Source of the DNA: Gordonia neofelifaecis NRRL B-59395
Lineage (GTDB): Bacteria > Actinomycetota > Actinomycetes > Mycobacteriales > Mycobacteriaceae
NCBI RefSeq assembly: GCF_000192435.1
Contig: NZ_AEUD01000004.1
Coordinates: 124,001-188,000 of the forward strand
Reading direction: 5' to 3'
Length of the DNA: 64,000 nt
The notes under the pieces are model-generated. The model had not been told where the DNA came from and ran no database searches. It saw only the letters and a program-made list of their open reading frames with translations. A program made the position numbers and the translations under genes. This document shows, piece after piece, positions 1-10,001 of this stretch (positions are counted from its first letter, which is position 1; the number at the start of each line of letters is the position of its first letter).

Positions 1-426
1 GTCGTGCTGATCGCCGGCGGTCTGCTCAAGGGCGCGCCCGTCGACGACCTCGTCCGGGACACCGCCTCGCGGCTCGCCGGAGTCGTCGCGATCGGGACGG
101 ATCGGCAGATCATTCTCGACGCGATTGCGCGACACGCCCCAGAAGTCCCAGCCGTCACAGTATTCACAAGGGACGATGGCTCTGTGATGACTCAGCGGAC
201 TGGTGAACAGGCACTTGCCGTCGCTGCGACCGGATCGGCGGACGTGGTGATGAGTCAGGCGGTCGACGCCGCCTGGCAGTTGGCGCGGGCGGACGAGTCG
301 GGTGCGGACGCGGTGCTGCTGGCGCCCGCGGCCGCGTCGCTGGACATGTTCGCCGGGTACCCGCAGCGCGGCGACTCGTTCGCCGCCGCCGCGACCGCCC
401 TCGCCGACGCCGCCTCGAGCCGATGA
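1..426 (+). CDS. murD: UDP-N-acetylmuramoylalanine-D-glutamate ligase, 3' part
   Basis: The window opens inside this gene; 141 codons of the C-terminal domain remain. MurD adds D-glutamate to UDP-MurNAc-L-Ala in the cytoplasmic phase of peptidoglycan synthesis. The fragment carries the C-terminal signature LLAPAAASLDMFAGYPQRGD, matching the family pattern (LSPAxASxDxFxxxxxRGxxF), and the IAGG stretch typical of the ligase C-terminal domain. The GTG at position 4 is not the real start. The stop overlaps the ftsW start by 4 bp (ATGA), the first of a run of translationally coupled dcw genes. Confidence 0.93.
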   Translation, partial: VVLIAGGLLKGAPVDDLVRDTASRLAGVVAIGTDRQIILDAIARHAPEVPAVTVFTRDDGSVMTQRTGEQALAVAATGSADVVMSQAVDAAWQLARADESGADAVLLAPAAASLDMFAGYPQRGDSFAAAATALADAASSR

Positions 427-2210
427 GCTCCGGCGACGAGAAGCCCGACGTCGCCGAGACCGTCGACGACACGTCGGCCGAGACAGAGTCCGCGCCCGGA
501 GGGGGGACTGCTCTCGATGAGTCCGAGTCGGCTTCCGGCGAGTCCGCGGAATCGGAGCCGACCGACCGCGATCCCCGCCGGTCCGCTCGGCGGGGCCGTG
601 GCCGTACCGGACGCCGGGACCGCCGCCGGCCCGCTGCGCCGACTGCGGACCCGCTCCACCGGCTCCGCGTGATCCGGGCGTCGGACGTGAAGTCCGGTGG
701 GACGTTCCTCGTCAACGGCGTCCGGAATCTGCTTGCGCGGCCGCTGACGTCGTTCCATCTGATCGTCTCGATCACGGTGATCCTGGTGGCGCTCGGCCTG
801 ATGATGGTCCTGTCCGCATCAGCCGTCGAGGGCTACGCCAAGGACGGGTCCGCGTACGGAATGTTCACCACGCAGGTGATGTTCGTGTCGCTGGGTCTGG
901 TGCTCTTCTACGTCGCGGTGCGGATGCCGGTGCGGACCATTCAGAAGGCGTCGTTGCCGATTCTGCTGATCTCAGTGGTCCTGCTCATCCTCGTCATGAT
1001 CCCGGGGCTCGGCGTCGCGGGCGGCGGCGCGCGGCGCTGGCTGTCGTTCGGCGGCCTCACCCTCCAGCCGTCCGAGCTGGCCAAGGCGGCGTTGTGCATG
1101 TGGGGAGCCGCCGTGCTCTCGACGCGTGACCCGAGGACGTCGAGCACCCGGGATCTGATCTTCCCGCTGATCCCGGTCGCCTTCGGTGTCGCGTTCCTGG
1201 TGATCATCGAGCCCAATCAGTCCACCACGATGATTCTCGGCATGATCGTGGCGACGCTGCTGTGGTTCGGCGGTCTGCCGGGGCGGTTCTTCGCCGCTTT
1301 CGGCGTGGTCTTCGCGATCGCAGGTGTCGCGCTGGCGTTCGCCGAGTCCTACCGCGCGGCGCGCATCTTCAGCTTCCTGGGCCGTGACGCAGATCCGCTG
1401 GGCGCCGACTACCAGCCGAATCAGGCGAAGTTCGCGCTCGCCGACGGCGGGCTGTTCGGCAAGGGGCTGGGGCAGAGCACCGCGAAATGGAACTACCTGC
1501 CGAACGCGCACAACGACTTCATCTTCGCGATCATCGGCGAGGAGCTCGGCCTGGTCGGTGGAATCATCGTCCTCTGCCTGTACCTGCTGCTCGGTTATGT
1601 CGGCATGCGTATCGCGCGCCGATCGGTGGATCCGTTCCTGCGCCTGATGTCGGCCACCATCACGGTGCTGTTCCTGATGCAGGCGTTCATCAACATCGGC
1701 TACGTGGTCGGGATTCTGCCGGTCACCGGCATTCAGCTGCCGATCCTGTCCTACGGCGGCACTTCGGCGCTGACGATGCTCGCCATGCTCGGGCTGTTGG
1801 CCAATGCCGCGCGTCACGAACCGGACGCGGTCGCCGCCCTGGCCGGGCCGGCGCCGAAGGGGCTGTCGCGACTCCTGCGACTGCCGCGGCCCGAGGCCTA
1901 CCGCTCCGCGAGACAGCCGGACCGAAGGCGAGCGTCGTCGGCGACGTCGGGCAGGCGGCCGGCACCGGTGCGCGGGCCGTCCGCGGGCGGTCGACGCGAA
2001 GCGCCGCGCAGCTGGGCCACGCGTCCGCGGACACCGGCGGCCGACCGGCCGCGTCGCGGCCGATGGTCGGGCGAGTCGAGCTCGGGAGAGATCCACTATC
2101 CTGCAAGGGGTGCTCGGCCGAACCGGTCGTGGCAGGAATCGAGAGCGCCGGCCCCGCATGAACGTCCGCGTCGGGCCGGCCGAGGCGAATGGGAGAACGG
2201 TCGCCGGTGA
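423..2210 (+). CDS. ftsW: Peptidoglycan glycosyltransferase FtsW (SEDS family)
   Basis: Septal SEDS glycan polymerase that works with a class B PBP at the division site. The 595-residue product has a hydrophilic Arg/Asp/Glu-rich N-terminal tail of about 100 residues, then a membrane core of about ten helices (about 115-475). Family landmarks are [12 protein letters not shown], the [13 protein letters not shown] stretch holding the presumed catalytic Asp, and the terminal PILSYGGTS loop. A basic, proline-rich C-terminal tail of about 110 residues follows, as in mycobacterial FtsW, where this tail contacts division partners. It sits between murD and murG with 4-bp overlaps on both sides, so it is part of the dcw operon. 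The start is the ATG overlapping the murD stop. Confidence 0.95.
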   Translation: MSSGDEKPDVAETVDDTSAETESAPGGGTALDESESASGESAESEPTDRDPRRSARRGRGRTGRRDRRRPAAPTADPLHRLRVIRASDVKSGGTFLVNGVRNLLARPLTSFHLIVSITVILVALGLMMVLSASAVEGYAKDGSAYGMFTTQVMFVSLGLVLFYVAVRMPVRTIQKASLPILLISVVLLILVMIPGLGVAGGGARRWLSFGGLTLQPSELAKAALCMWGAAVLSTRDPRTSSTRDLIFPLIPVAFGVAFLVIIEPNQSTTMILGMIVATLLWFGGLPGRFFAAFGVVFAIAGVALAFAESYRAARIFSFLGRDADPLGADYQPNQAKFALADGGLFGKGLGQSTAKWNYLPNAHNDFIFAIIGEELGLVGGIIVLCLYLLLGYVGMRIARRSVDPFLRLMSATITVLFLMQAFINIGYVVGILPVTGIQLPILSYGGTSALTMLAMLGLLANAARHEPDAVAALAGPAPKGLSRLLRLPRPEAYRSARQPDRRRASSATSGRRPAPVRGPSAGGRREAPRSWATRPRTPAADRPRRGRWSGESSSGEIHYPARGARPNRSWQESRAPAPHERPRRAGRGEWENGRR

Positions 2211-3376
2211 GCGTGCGAAGTCGGTCGCAAGAGAACGGGTCCGGGCTTTCGGTGGTGGTCGCGGGTGGCGGCACCGCCGGCCACATCGAGCCCGCGTTGG
2301 CGGTCGCCGACGCCGTGCGCGACCTGGATCCGACCGCGCGCGTCACCGCGCTGGGGACCAGTCGCGGACTGGAGACCAAGATCGTCCCGGAGCGCGGCTA
2401 CGACCTCCGGCTGATTCCGCCGGTGCCGCTCCCTCGGAAACCCGGCATGGAGCTGGCCAAGACGCCGTGGCGACTGACACGCTCGGTGTCGGCGACACGC
2501 AAGGTCCTCGCCGACGTCCGGGCCGACGTGGTGATCGGCTTCGGCGGCTACGTCGCACTGCCCGCCTACCTGGCCGCGCGGAGTCACGTCCGCGGCGGCA
2601 AGCGGATTCCGGTGGTCCTGCACGAGGCGAATGCGAGCGCGGGTGTCGCGAACAAGGTCGGTGCCAGGCTCGCCGACCGGGTGCTCGCCGCGGTGCCCGA
2701 CTGCGGGCTCGCGGATGCCGCCGTGGTCGGTATTCCGGTGCGCGGAGCCATCACGCACCTCGACCGCGCAGCGATGCGCGCCGAGGCCCGGACCTTCTTC
2801 GGCCTGGACCAGGACGCGCCGACGCTGCTGGTGTTCGGCGGTTCCCAAGGCGCCCAGCGACTCAACGAGGCGGTGGCGCCCGCAGCGTCCGCGCTCGGCA
2901 CCGCGGGCATCGGTGTTCTCCACGCGTACGGACCCAAGAACACCATCGATCCGCAGTCGCCGCCGGGCGCACCGGCCTACGTCGGCGTCAGCTACCTGAA
3001 TCGAATGGACCTGGCCTATGCCGCGGCCGACCTGGTGATGTGCCGCTCGGGCGCGATGACGGTCGCCGAGATCTCGGCGACCGGGCTGCCCGCGGTCTAC
3101 GTGCCGTTGCCGCACGGCAACGGAGAACAGCGGCTCAACGCACTGCCCGCCGAGCAGGCCGGGGGAGCGATCATCGTCGACGACGGGACCGTCACCCCCG
3201 AGTGGGTGTCGCGCGAGATCCCCGCACTGCTGAACGACGCGGACCGGCTGCGGCAGATGAGTGCGGCGGCCTCGGGCCTCGGACATCGGGACGCCGCGGT
3301 CGCGGTCGCGACGGCAGCACTGGAACTGGCAGCGGACCGGCGCGGCGCGTCGTCGACGCGGGACGGACGACGATGA
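2207..3376 (+). CDS. murG: UDP-GlcNAc:lipid I N-acetylglucosaminyltransferase
   Basis: Transfers GlcNAc from UDP-GlcNAc to lipid I, giving lipid II on the inner face of the membrane. The GT28 N-terminal loop [17 protein letters not shown], the [14 protein letters not shown] segment, the HEANASAG motif and the C-terminal UDP-binding motif [11 protein letters not shown] are all present, in a product of about 389 residues (normal size). I chose the GTG at 2207, which overlaps the ftsW stop by 4 bp (GTGA) and follows a GGGAGAACGG ribosome site; an ATG at 2189 would add six residues. It overlaps murC by 4 bp. Confidence 0.95.
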   Translation: MSVRSRSQENGSGLSVVVAGGGTAGHIEPALAVADAVRDLDPTARVTALGTSRGLETKIVPERGYDLRLIPPVPLPRKPGMELAKTPWRLTRSVSATRKVLADVRADVVIGFGGYVALPAYLAARSHVRGGKRIPVVLHEANASAGVANKVGARLADRVLAAVPDCGLADAAVVGIPVRGAITHLDRAAMRAEARTFFGLDQDAPTLLVFGGSQGAQRLNEAVAPAASALGTAGIGVLHAYGPKNTIDPQSPPGAPAYVGVSYLNRMDLAYAAADLVMCRSGAMTVAEISATGLPAVYVPLPHGNGEQRLNALPAEQAGGAIIVDDGTVTPEWVSREIPALLNDADRLRQMSAAASGLGHRDAAVAVATAALELAADRRGASSTRDGRR

Positions 3377-4851
3377 GCACACCGGCGATCGAGAACACGC
3401 TGCCGCCGCTCCTTCAGCGCGTGCACATGGTCGGCATCGGCGGCGCCGGGATGTCGGGGCTCGCCCGCATCCTGCTCGCCCGCGGCGGCCAGGTGTCGGG
3501 GTCCGACGCCAAGGACTCACGAGGCGTCCTCGCTCTGCGGACCCGCGGTGCGCAGGTCCGGATCGGTCACTCACCGGAGGCCCTCGACGTGCTCGACGGT
3601 GGTCCGACCGTGGTCGTGACCACCCGTGCCGCCGTGCCGGACGACAATCCGGAGCTGGTGGAGGCGCGTCGGCGGGGCATCCCGGTGGTGTACCGGCCCG
3701 AGGTCCTGGCGCTGCTGATGCAGGGCGATCGCACCGTGTTGATCTCGGGAACGCACGGCAAGACATCGACCACTTCGATGTCGGTGGTCGCGCTTCAGCA
3801 CTGCGGCGTTGACCCGTCGTTCGCCGTCGGCGGCGAGCTCAACGAGTCGGGGACCAACGCCCACCACGGCAGCGGTGACGTCTTCGTCGCCGAGGCCGAC
3901 GAGAGCGACGGATCCCTGCTGCAGTACACGCCGGACATCGTGGTGGTGACGAACATCGAGGCCGATCACCTCGACTTCTTCGGCAGTGAGGCCGCGTACG
4001 TCCAGGTCTTCGACGACTTCGTCGCGCTGATCCGCTCCGGCGGCACACTCGTGCTCTGCCTCGACGACCCCGGCGCCGCGGCGCTCGCCGCCCGCTGCCA
4101 GGCGGACTGCGCCCGCCGGGGAGTCACCGTTCTCGGTTACGGGAGCACCGGTCACACGCCCGTCGACGGTGTTCCGGTGGTCGCGGAACTGGCCGCCGTC
4201 GTCCCGCACGGCGCGGGCAGCGTCGCGACCGTCCGGCTGTCGTCACCGCTGGTCGAGAAGGCGCAGACCCGCGAACTGGCGGTGACCCTGCCCGGGCGGC
4301 ACATGGCGCTCAACGCCCTCGGCGCGCTGATCGCGTGCACCCGTACCGGACAGGACGTCGACGCCGTCGCGGCGGGCATCGAGAGCTTCGGCGGCGTGCA
4401 CCGTCGGTTCGAGTTGCGTGGCCGCGCGCGCGACGTCGACGTCTACGACGACTACGCGCACCACCCGACGGAGGTGCGGGCGGTGCTGACCGCCGCCCGG
4501 GAGGTCGTGGCTGCGGGTTCGGGCCGCGTCATCGCCGTCTTCCAGCCGCACCTGTACTCGCGGACCGCGGAGTTCGCGCCCCAGTTCGGCGAGGCGCTGA
4601 GCCTCGCCGACGATGTGATCGTCGCCGACGTCTACGGCGCCCGCGAACAGCCGCAGCCGGGGGTCACCGGCCGGCTGATCTCCGACGCGGTGGCCGGGCC
4701 CGCTGCGTTCGTTCCGGACGCGTCCCGGATCGCCGATGCGGTCGCCGAGCGGGCGCGTCGCGGCGACCTCGTGCTGACGATCGGCGCGGGCGACATCACC
4801 ATGCAGGCTCCGGCCATCCTCGAGGCCCTGGACCGGTCCGGCGAAGAATGA
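3373..4851 (+). CDS. murC: UDP-N-acetylmuramate-L-alanine ligase
   Basis: ATP-dependent cytoplasmic ligase adding L-Ala to UDP-MurNAc, the first step of the stem peptide. Visible landmarks are the N-terminal nucleotide-binding [14 protein letters not shown], the P-loop [10 protein letters not shown] at about residues 127-136, the [10 protein letters not shown] motif and the C-terminal [11 protein letters not shown] signature. The 492-residue length is typical. It starts at the ATG overlapping the murG stop (ATGA) and ends overlapping ftsQ the same way. The open frame extends upstream to about 1804 across murG, but that extension is out of frame with murG and is a composition artefact. Confidence 0.96.
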   Translation: MSTPAIENTLPPLLQRVHMVGIGGAGMSGLARILLARGGQVSGSDAKDSRGVLALRTRGAQVRIGHSPEALDVLDGGPTVVVTTRAAVPDDNPELVEARRRGIPVVYRPEVLALLMQGDRTVLISGTHGKTSTTSMSVVALQHCGVDPSFAVGGELNESGTNAHHGSGDVFVAEADESDGSLLQYTPDIVVVTNIEADHLDFFGSEAAYVQVFDDFVALIRSGGTLVLCLDDPGAAALAARCQADCARRGVTVLGYGSTGHTPVDGVPVVAELAAVVPHGAGSVATVRLSSPLVEKAQTRELAVTLPGRHMALNALGALIACTRTGQDVDAVAAGIESFGGVHRRFELRGRARDVDVYDDYAHHPTEVRAVLTAAREVVAAGSGRVIAVFQPHLYSRTAEFAPQFGEALSLADDVIVADVYGAREQPQPGVTGRLISDAVAGPAAFVPDASRIADAVAERARRGDLVLTIGAGDITMQAPAILEALDRSGEE

Positions 4852-5585
4852 GCCGGTCGGACAAGCAGGGTCGCGGGACGTCCAAGCGGGGTCGCGGGAC
4901 GTCGCGTCGGTGGCAGGGGATCGGCGCGGCCGTCGCGCTCGTCGTCGTGATCGGCGGACTCGCGGCCATCGCATACTTCACGCCCCTGATGTCGGTTCGC
5001 ACGGTGGACGTCACCGGCACGACGTCGGTCGACACCGGCGAGGTGCTGCGAGCCGCGCAGGCGCCGGAGGGGTCGCCGCTCCTGCAGGTCGATACCGCCG
5101 CTGTCGCCGACCGGGTGTCGCAACTTCCCCAGGTCGAGTCGGTGAACGTCAGCCGCGGTTATCCGTCGACTCTGTCGATCTCGGTCACCGAGCGCACTCC
5201 GGTGGTGACTGTGGCGCGCGACGGCAAGGTCGGGATCATGGACCGGCTCGGCATGGTGTACCTCACGTTCGACTCGAGCAAGAGTGTTCCCAAATCACTT
5301 CAGGGGCTGCCTGCGCTGGAGATGGCGGACCCGGGCGCGAACAACCCGACGACGAAGGCCGCTCTGACGGTGGTGCAGGACCTGCCCGACTGGCTGCGGC
5401 CGCGCGTCACCGCGGTCGCCGCCGAGTCGCCGTCGGACATCACCCTGACGCTGCGCAGCGGAAAGAAGGCGGTCTGGGGCGATTCCGGGCGGAGTGCGGA
5501 TAAGGCCGAGGCGTTGCGTAACCTGCTGATGGTGGACGGGAATCGGTACAACGTATCGAGCCCCGAGTACACGTCCGTCAGCTGA
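4848..5585 (+). CDS. ftsQ: Cell division protein FtsQ
   Basis: Bitopic divisome scaffold protein. The 245-residue product has a short basic cytoplasmic tail (repeated GRGTSKR-like segment), one transmembrane helix at about residues 24-45, then a POTRA domain beginning [18 protein letters not shown] and a FtsQ-type beta domain ([18 protein letters not shown]). The gene is the last of the murD-ftsQ chain, overlaps murC by 4 bp, and is separated from ftsZ by about 180 bp that contain their own control signals. Confidence 0.92.
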   Translation: MSRSDKQGRGTSKRGRGTSRRWQGIGAAVALVVVIGGLAAIAYFTPLMSVRTVDVTGTTSVDTGEVLRAAQAPEGSPLLQVDTAAVADRVSQLPQVESVNVSRGYPSTLSISVTERTPVVTVARDGKVGIMDRLGMVYLTFDSSKSVPKSLQGLPALEMADPGANNPTTKAALTVVQDLPDWLRPRVTAVAAESPSDITLTLRSGKKAVWGDSGRSADKAEALRNLLMVDGNRYNVSSPEYTSVS

Positions 5586-5763
5586 CCGCGCGGGCTCCGG
5601 CGACTTCTGCGTCCACGATTCGCGGCACTGATTTCGCGACACGCCGCGCGCCTCCTGGCACCGCGGGGTTGTGATCAATACCGTCTTTTTCAACACCCGT
5701 ACTTGACATAACTATAACCCTCTGGTTGAGCTTTAGGGTTCTGTTTCGAAGTAGGAAGGCATC
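5586..5763 (+). promoter_or_regulatory. ftsQ-ftsZ intergenic control region
   Basis: This 178-bp gap is clearly more A/T-rich than its surroundings. It holds a TTGACA hexamer at 5703-5708, a TATAAC hexamer at 5713-5718, and an inverted repeat AACCCT (5716-5721) / AGGGTT (5735-5740) with a 13-nt spacer. A strong AGGAAGG ribosome site (5753-5759) precedes the ftsZ ATG. Separate ftsZ promoters are usual in actinobacteria. The two hexamers are not a properly spaced pair with each other, so the exact promoter is not settled. Confidence 0.45.
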
Positions 5764-6927
5764 ATGACGCCACCGCATAACTACCTGGCTGTCATCAAAG
5801 TCGTCGGCATCGGCGGCGGTGGCGTCAACGCTGTCAACCGGATGATCGAGCAGGGCCTGAAAGGCGTTGAGTTCATCGCGATCAACACCGACGCTCAGGC
5901 GCTGCTGATCTCCGACGCCGATGTGAAGCTGGACATCGGCCGCGAGTCGACACGCGGGCTCGGCGCGGGCGCCAACCCCGACGTCGGCCGAATGGCGGCG
6001 GAGGACGCGAAGGACGAGATCGAAGAGCTCCTCAAGGGTGCCGACATGGTCTTCGTGACGGCCGGCGAGGGCGGTGGCACCGGCACCGGCGGTGCGCCGG
6101 TGGTCGCGTCCATCGCACGCAAGCTCGGCGCCCTGACTGTCGGCGTCGTGACCCGCCCCTTCTCGTTCGAGGGCAAGCGTCGCGGCAACCAGGCCGAGCA
6201 GGGCATCACGGCGCTGCGCGAATCCTGTGACACCCTCATCGTGATCCCGAACGACCGCCTGCTGCACCTCGGCGATGCTCAGGTCAGCCTGATGGACGCC
6301 TTCCGCAGTGCCGATGAGGTGCTCCTCAACGGTGTTCAGGGCATCACGGACCTGATCACCACGCCCGGACTGATCAACGTCGACTTCGCCGACGTCAAGG
6401 GCGTGATGAGCGATGCGGGCAGCGCATTGATGGGCATCGGTGCCTCGCGCGGCGAGGACCGCGCACGCAAGGCCGCCGAGTCGGCGATCAACTCGCCCCT
6501 GCTCGAGGCGTCGATGGAGGGCGCGCGCGGCGTGCTGATCTCGATCGCCGGCGGCAGCGACCTCGGCCTGTTCGAGATCAACGACGCGGCCTCGCAGGTG
6601 CAGGAGGCCGCTCACGAGGACGCGAACATCATCTTCGGCACGGTGATCGACGACAACCTCGGCGACGAGGTGCGCGTCACGGTCATCGCCGCGGGCTTCG
6701 ACGGCGGCTCGCCGTCCAAGCGGCAGGCCGCGGCAGCGGCGGCGCCTGCGAGCAACGCGGGCATCGCGCAGGTGTCGGCCGGGGAGACGTCCAAGCCGGC
6801 TGCGGGCGACCCCCTGTTCGGCGACCGGCGCGAGCGCTCGGGCAACCCGTTCGGGGAGCCGACGCCGCGTCGCAATTCGGTACGTCTCGACGATGACGAC
6901 GTCGACGTCCCCGACTTCATGAAGTGA
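5764..6927 (+). CDS. ftsZ: Cell division GTPase FtsZ
   Basis: Tubulin-like GTPase that builds the Z ring. The product of 387 residues shows the tubulin signature [13 protein letters not shown] (about residues 101-113), the T7 region [11 protein letters not shown] and a divergent linker from about residue 318. It ends in the conserved C-terminal peptide [11 protein letters not shown] that binds SepF and FtsW in actinobacteria. The ATG is supported by an AGGAAGG ribosome site 4 bases upstream. The 3' end overlaps pgeF by 4 bp. Confidence 0.98.
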   Translation: MTPPHNYLAVIKVVGIGGGGVNAVNRMIEQGLKGVEFIAINTDAQALLISDADVKLDIGRESTRGLGAGANPDVGRMAAEDAKDEIEELLKGADMVFVTAGEGGGTGTGGAPVVASIARKLGALTVGVVTRPFSFEGKRRGNQAEQGITALRESCDTLIVIPNDRLLHLGDAQVSLMDAFRSADEVLLNGVQGITDLITTPGLINVDFADVKGVMSDAGSALMGIGASRGEDRARKAAESAINSPLLEASMEGARGVLISIAGGSDLGLFEINDAASQVQEAAHEDANIIFGTVIDDNLGDEVRVTVIAAGFDGGSPSKRQAAAAAAPASNAGIAQVSAGETSKPAAGDPLFGDRRERSGNPFGEPTPRRNSVRLDDDDVDVPDFMK

Positions 6928-7673
6928 TGGAGTCTGAGCAGGCGGAGCGTCCCTTCGCCGTCCGGCGCGCGGTCACCACGCGCGCCGGTGGCGTCTCCGG
7001 GGCTCCCTACGATTCGTTCAACCTCGGCGACCACGTCGGTGACGACCCGGCCGCGGTGGCGGCCAACCGCGAGCGGCTCGCCCGCGATCTCGGGGTGGCG
7101 CCGGAGCGGGTGGTGTGGATGGAGCAGCTCCACACGCGCAATGTCACCGTTGTCGACGGGCCGGTGACCGAGCCGGTCCCGGCGACCGACGGTCTCGTCA
7201 CCGATCAGCGTGACCTCGTTCTCGCAGTGCTGACCGCGGACTGTGTGCCGGTGCTGCTGAGTGACGACGAGGCCGGCGTGATCGCGGCGGTCCACGCCGG
7301 TCGGGTCGGTGCCCGGATCGGCATCGTTCCCGAGGCCCTCAAGGCGATGATCGGCCTCGGCGCCAGTCCGGAGCGGATCGGCGCCTTTCTGGGACCAGCG
7401 GCGAGCGGCGAACGCTATGAGGTTCCGGCCGCGATGCAGGCGGACGTGGAGAGGCATCTGCCGGGGAGTGCGTGTCGCACGTCGAAGGGGACGCCCGGCC
7501 TCGATCTCCGCGAAGGCATTCGGCGGCAGCTCCTCGCCGCCGGGGTGTCTGCCGTCGCTGTCGACCCCCGCTGCACGATCGGTGACACGACACTGTTCAG
7601 CCATCGCCGGGGTGCACCGACCGGTCGTCTGGCGTCGGTCATCTGGATGGACTCCGCCGGAGCGCGGAAGTGA
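6924..7673 (+). CDS. pgeF: Laccase-domain protein, peptidoglycan editing factor
   Basis: Multicopper-oxidase-like (DUF152/YfiH) protein, 249 residues. In other bacteria PgeF removes mis-incorporated residues from peptidoglycan precursors; related proteins were once called polyphenol oxidases. Family marks seen are [25 protein letters not shown] near the N-terminus, [10 protein letters not shown], the metal-site segment [19 protein letters not shown] and the C-terminal [10 protein letters not shown]. The position directly after ftsZ is conserved in actinobacteria. It starts at the GTG overlapping the ftsZ stop (an ATG follows at 6927) and overlaps yggS by 4 bp. Confidence 0.9.
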   Translation: MMESEQAERPFAVRRAVTTRAGGVSGAPYDSFNLGDHVGDDPAAVAANRERLARDLGVAPERVVWMEQLHTRNVTVVDGPVTEPVPATDGLVTDQRDLVLAVLTADCVPVLLSDDEAGVIAAVHAGRVGARIGIVPEALKAMIGLGASPERIGAFLGPAASGERYEVPAAMQADVERHLPGSACRTSKGTPGLDLREGIRRQLLAAGVSAVAVDPRCTIGDTTLFSHRRGAPTGRLASVIWMDSAGARK

Positions 7674-8410
7674 CGCAGGCGCCCGACGCCCGCACCGCCG
7701 AGCTGGCCGCCGCACTCGCGGCGACCCGTCGGCGTATCGACGCGGCGGCCGAGTCGGCCGACCGCGACCCGGGCGAGGTGACGCTGCTGGTGGTCACCAA
7801 GTTCTTCCCGGCGGATGACGTGCTGCGTCTGCTCGACCTCGGTGAGCGGGAGTTCGGCGAGTCGCGGGAGCCGGAGGCCGGCCGGAAGATGGCTGCGGTG
7901 CGCGCGGCGTCGGACGTCGAGTTCGCTGCGGACATGATCGGCAGCGTCCAGCGGAAGAAGGCGGGCGGCATCGCCCGCTGGGCGCGGCGCGTGCACTCGG
8001 TCGACTCACTCGCCCTGATCGAGGCCTTCGACGGCGCCTCGTCGCGCGCGCAGGACTCGGGGGACCGCACGGGTCCGCTGGGGATGATGCTGCAGGTCAG
8101 CCTGGACGGAGATCCCGATCGCGGCGGTCTGCCCGTCAGCGGGCTGGCCCAGGCCGCGGACCGGGTGCTGGCGAGCCCCGATGCCCTCCGGCTCGACGGA
8201 CTGATGCTCATCGCACCGCTGGGCATGGACCCAGGCGAGGCGATGTCGCGTCTGGCGGAGATTCGATCGCACTTCCTCGATCGGTATCCGGATGCGCGGG
8301 AGCTGTCGGCGGGGATGTCCGGTGACCTCGAATCGGCGATCGCGCACGGATCGACGTGTGTGCGTGTCGGAACCGCAATTATGGGCGCGCGGCCGATACT
8401 CTCGCTTTAG
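7670..8410 (+). CDS. PLP homeostasis protein (YggS/PROSC family)
   Basis: Alanine-racemase-fold protein of 246 residues that binds pyridoxal phosphate and is thought to buffer the PLP pool. The PLP lysine lies in LLVVTKFFPADDVLRL (about residue 44), followed by FGESREPEAGRKMA and the C-terminal phosphate-binding LSAGMSGDLESAIAHGSTCVRVGTAIMG. One oddity is visible: the usual HxIGxLQxNK motif is replaced by DMIGSVQRKKAG. The GTG start overlaps the pgeF stop. The pgeF-yggS-sepF order matches the division cluster of related genera. Confidence 0.9.
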   Translation: MTQAPDARTAELAAALAATRRRIDAAAESADRDPGEVTLLVVTKFFPADDVLRLLDLGEREFGESREPEAGRKMAAVRAASDVEFAADMIGSVQRKKAGGIARWARRVHSVDSLALIEAFDGASSRAQDSGDRTGPLGMMLQVSLDGDPDRGGLPVSGLAQAADRVLASPDALRLDGLMLIAPLGMDPGEAMSRLAEIRSHFLDRYPDARELSAGMSGDLESAIAHGSTCVRVGTAIMGARPILSL

Positions 8411-8489
8411 TCACACTGGTCACAACAGAACCACTAGCGATCAGGTGTAGCACTATCCGCCCATGACTTCACTCTCAGGAAGGCTCGCA

Positions 8490-9272
8490 ATGACGACGAT
8501 GCAGAAGTTCAAGGCATATTTCGGCATGGTGCCTCCGAGTGAGTTCGAGGACGACTACCTTGCCGACCCCGACGAGCAACAGGCCATGTCGGCGCGCGAA
8601 CGTGCCTACATGGACAAGTACCGCAGCAGTGCCACCCGCGACGACGGGTTCTACGGCGACGAGGGCTTCCGTGACCGCGACCGCGATCGTGACTACCGGG
8701 ACCGTGAGCCGGTGTACCGCGAGCCCGAGTACCGCGAGCCCTACGGGGAGGCGGAGCCCCGCTATCGCGAGTCGGCGTACCGCGAGGCCGATTTCGCACG
8801 ATCGATGGACGATCGCGGTTTCGCGCCTCGAATGGACTCCGACCGCTCGTACGTCGGCAGTCGTCGCTCCCCGGACGTCGAATCGGTTCGGAGGCTCGAG
8901 CCGCTGAACCGTTCGTCCAACGTCACCGTCCGGGGGGCCAACGCCGTCGCGCTGGACCCGCAGGTCGACAACGATCCGCTGTCGGAGAGCGCCATGAACA
9001 AGATCTCGACGCTGCGGCCGTCCGACTACTCGGAGGCCCGGACCATCGGCGAGCGGTTCCGCGACGGAAGTCCGGTGATCATGGATCTCGCAGACATGAG
9101 CACCGACGAGGCCAAGCGGCTCGTCGACTTCGCCGCCGGCCTGGTGTTCGCGCTGCGCGGGTCGTTCGACAAGGTCGCGACCAAGGTGTTCCTGCTCTCG
9201 CCGCACGGTGTGGACGTCAGCCCCGAGGAGCGCAAGCGCATCGCCGAGAGCGGCTTCTACAACCAGTCGTGA
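8490..9272 (+). CDS. sepF: Cell division protein SepF
   Basis: FtsZ-binding membrane anchor of the actinobacterial Z ring. The N-terminal amphipathic membrane-targeting helix (MTTMQKFKAYFGMVPP) is followed by a long, charged, low-complexity linker (about 60-120) full of YRE/YREP and DRDR repeats. The DUF552 core comes last (about 165-255: TLRPSDYSEARTIGERFRDG, IMDLADMSTDEAKRLVDFAAGL, FLLSPHGVDVS). I chose the ATG at 8490 because an AGGAAGG ribosome site sits 7 bases upstream and the family begins here; an ATG at 8463 would add nine residues. The 260-residue length reflects the expanded linker. Confidence 0.93.
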   Translation: MTTMQKFKAYFGMVPPSEFEDDYLADPDEQQAMSARERAYMDKYRSSATRDDGFYGDEGFRDRDRDRDYRDREPVYREPEYREPYGEAEPRYRESAYREADFARSMDDRGFAPRMDSDRSYVGSRRSPDVESVRRLEPLNRSSNVTVRGANAVALDPQVDNDPLSESAMNKISTLRPSDYSEARTIGERFRDGSPVIMDLADMSTDEAKRLVDFAAGLVFALRGSFDKVATKVFLLSPHGVDVSPEERKRIAESGFYNQS

Positions 9273-9308
9273 TCGCCTGCGGGCGCCCGTCGCCCGTGCT
9301 CCGAACCT

Positions 9309-9340
9309 CGCGCCGTCCCGGTCTCCACCGGGGCGGCGCG
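9309..9340 (+). terminator. Hairpin between sepF and yggT
   Basis: Two 14-nt arms, CGCGCCGTCCCGGT and ACCGGGGCGGCGCG, pair across a CTCC loop with a single G-U position. There is no U tract, as is common for actinobacterial terminators. It may only attenuate read-through into yggT, which starts 34 bases further on. Confidence 0.5.
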
Positions 9341-9373
9341 GCGCGTTCCGGGGGAATCAGGCACCCTTGAGGG

Positions 9374-9673
9374 GTGAGCACATTCCTGTGGATCCTGTAC
9401 TTCGTGCTGTTCTGTTACGTCCTGCTGCTGCTGGGCCGCTTCGTGGTGGAGATGGTGCAGTCGTTCGCGCGCCGCTGGCGGCCGTCGGGCGCGGCCGTCG
9501 TGGTCATCGAGTTGGTCTTCACGCTGACCGACCCGCCGGTGAAACTGCTCAGAAGGCTCATTCCGCCGTTGCCACTGGGGCCGGTGCGGCTGGATTTGTC
9601 ACTGATGATCGTGTTGATCGTGTTGTCGATCTTGATGCGGGTCGTTCTGGGGTTCGCGATCAGCGCCACCTGA
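9374..9673 (+). CDS. YggT family membrane protein
   Basis: Small integral membrane protein of 99 residues with two hydrophobic segments (about 4-25 and 70-95). They flank the conserved loop LVFTLTDPPVKLLRRLIPPLPLG that marks the YggT/Ycf19 family. Its place between sepF and wag31/divIVA is conserved across Gram-positive genomes and suggests a role in division or cell shape; the molecular function is unknown. The GTG start follows a GAGGGG ribosome site very closely. Confidence 0.88.
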   Translation: MSTFLWILYFVLFCYVLLLLGRFVVEMVQSFARRWRPSGAAVVVIELVFTLTDPPVKLLRRLIPPLPLGPVRLDLSLMIVLIVLSILMRVVLGFAISAT

Positions 9674-10001
9674 ATCACATAGATGTGATCTACCGAATAG
9701 TTGCAGGTGACGAAGTGAAAATCGACAATTCTGCCTCTAGCGCGTGTCATTTTCGCAGGCGACGGCGTATCTGGTATTCGGCCTAGATTCGATTGCGAAC
9801 GGGACGCGGCCAGACAACACGGCTTGGTCCTCGTGTGACGAGATGACACGCTAGTTACGTAGTGGTACTGGTATTAATAGAAATGCGATCAAGTTCGGAA
9901 CGGGTCGTGTTCGCTTGCGCGGACCGACGTTCCGGCTGATTGCGCCAGAAGATGACGTGTACGGAAACAACACGCAGAATTGACCAAGGGGAGAGGCAGA
10001 A
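9674..10001 (+). promoter_or_regulatory. AT-rich wag31 upstream region with extended -10
   Basis: This 328-bp non-coding stretch is unusually A/T-rich. It begins with a palindrome at 9674-9689 (ATCACAT / ATGTGAT around AG). A good extended -10, TGGTATTAA, lies at 9869-9877, which would put transcription start near 9884 and give wag31 a leader of about 118 nt. A GGGGAGAGG ribosome site precedes the wag31 ATG. No open frame with coding character was seen here. Separate promoters for wag31 are usual in mycobacteria; the exact start is inferred. Confidence 0.45.

Noticed and set aside
164..775. Minus-strand frames over murD/ftsW
   Set aside because: Arg/Ser/Pro-rich shadow translations opposite confident genes.
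1804..3372. Long open frame in phase with murC extending upstream across murG
   Set aside because: It covers murG in another frame, is Arg-rich low-complexity sequence and has no family similarity; murC has its own coupled ATG at 3373.
9896..9930. GGAAC as a SigE/SigH-type -35 before wag31
   Set aside because: No CGTT -10 occurs at the required 18-20 base spacing.
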